Made by a program: the position numbers and the translations under genes
Shown: positions 32,256 through 32,481 of the stretch, one piece after another
Numbering within the stretch: the first letter of the stretch is position 1
How the letters are laid out: each line of letters begins with the position of its first letter
Source: Candidatus Magasanikiibacteriota bacterium
GTDB taxonomy: Bacteria; Patescibacteriota; Patescibacteriia; Magasanikbacterales; UBA922
DNA: 32,481 nt
Direction: 5' to 3'
Assembly (NCBI GenBank): GCA_016214105.1
Contig: JACRPD010000025.1
Coordinates: 1 to 32,481 of the forward strand
Notes under the pieces: generated by a model
What the model was told of the DNA's origin: nothing
Databases searched by the model: none
Seen by the model: only the letters and a program-made list of their open reading frames with translations

Positions 32256-32481
32256 CATTATCATTCCGGTTTTTAATCAAGCGAGAGAACTTCGTCTGGC
32301 TTTGGATTCAATCGCCAAACAAACTTACAAAAATTTAGAAGTGATCGTCGTTGATGACGGGAGTGTTAGCGGACTACGGACTACGGACTACGGACTACGG
32401 CACGATATACGAATACACTTTGTCAGACAGGAGAACAAGGGTGCGCCGGCGGCGAGGAATAGGGGATTGGAAATGGCAAAA
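32239..32481 (+). CDS. Glycosyltransferase family 2 (GT-A), partial at window edge
   Basis: The first 81 codons show the GT2 start [40 protein letters not shown], with the VVDDGS nucleotide-sugar motif, then [19 protein letters not shown]. The gene runs off the right edge. After DDGS, a tandem GGACTAC repeat (about 32370-32400) is translated as part of the loop [16 protein letters not shown] that usually carries only a few residues. It starts 17 nt inside the end of the upstream membrane-protein gene. Confidence 0.92.
   Translation, partial: [81 protein letters not shown]

Overview
The window looks like a piece of a small-genome bacterium of the Candidate Phyla Radiation (Patescibacteria, most like Parcubacteria). 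This is inference from gene style, not from a marker tree. The pointers are an AT-leaning composition, short housekeeping proteins (alanyl-tRNA synthetase without its C-terminal domain, RNA polymerase alpha without its CTD, a 118-residue L13), few Shine-Dalgarno sites, several nearly leaderless starts, many simple TTGACA-N17/18-TATAAT promoters, and TGA used as a stop, so not code 25.

Layout. 1-156: an inverted repeat and a promoter. 157-4888: prepilin peptidase, NAD-dependent DNA ligase, and an FtsI-type transpeptidase broken by a frameshift. 4900-5864: a promoter, tRNA-Glu, tRNA-Met, and a MagIII-like DNA glycosylase whose ATG lies 4 nt after the tRNA. 5865-6397: a palindromic repeat and two tiny Cys-rich transcription units (52 and 9 codons), each with its own promoter and terminator. 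6411-7597: a tRNA-Asn gene split in its anticodon by a group I intron that carries an HNH endonuclease, then an RGG/zinc-ribbon protein. 7664-8270: a Phd/RelE-like toxin-antitoxin pair with an operator-like palindrome. 8291-10202: typA. 10262-10730: a terminator, a long hairpin and a minus-strand Cys-rich gene divergent from the proB-proC-proA proline operon (10731-13556). 13553-14539: a cold-shock protein and a DEDDy exonuclease. 14631-16874: an iron-sulphur cluster operon (damaged Rrf2 regulator, cysteine desulfurase, IscU, ferredoxin). 16878-22891: rsmI, an unknown helical protein, metG, mnmA and alaS. 22981-24355: a tandem double-SET-domain protein and a GtrA-like membrane protein. 24394-28398: infA, a structured spacer, rpmJ, rpsM, rpsK, rpsD, rpoA, rplQ, rplM and rpsI. 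28503-32481: a polysaccharide locus (flippase, GT4, MFS-like protein, partial GT2).

Two things stand out. First, the tRNA-Asn intron: P1 with its U-G splice pair, the P/Q/R/S core, P7, P9 with a GAAA tetraloop and the terminal G can all be read directly. Second, this genome repeatedly tolerates short palindromic or tandem repeats inserted in frame inside essential genes (ligA, typA, cysteine desulfurase, metG, mnmA, alaS, rsmI, glycosyltransferase). The repeats are translated, and some give the same peptide in unrelated enzymes. In contrast, ftsI and the Rrf2 regulator each appear to have lost an internal segment out of frame.
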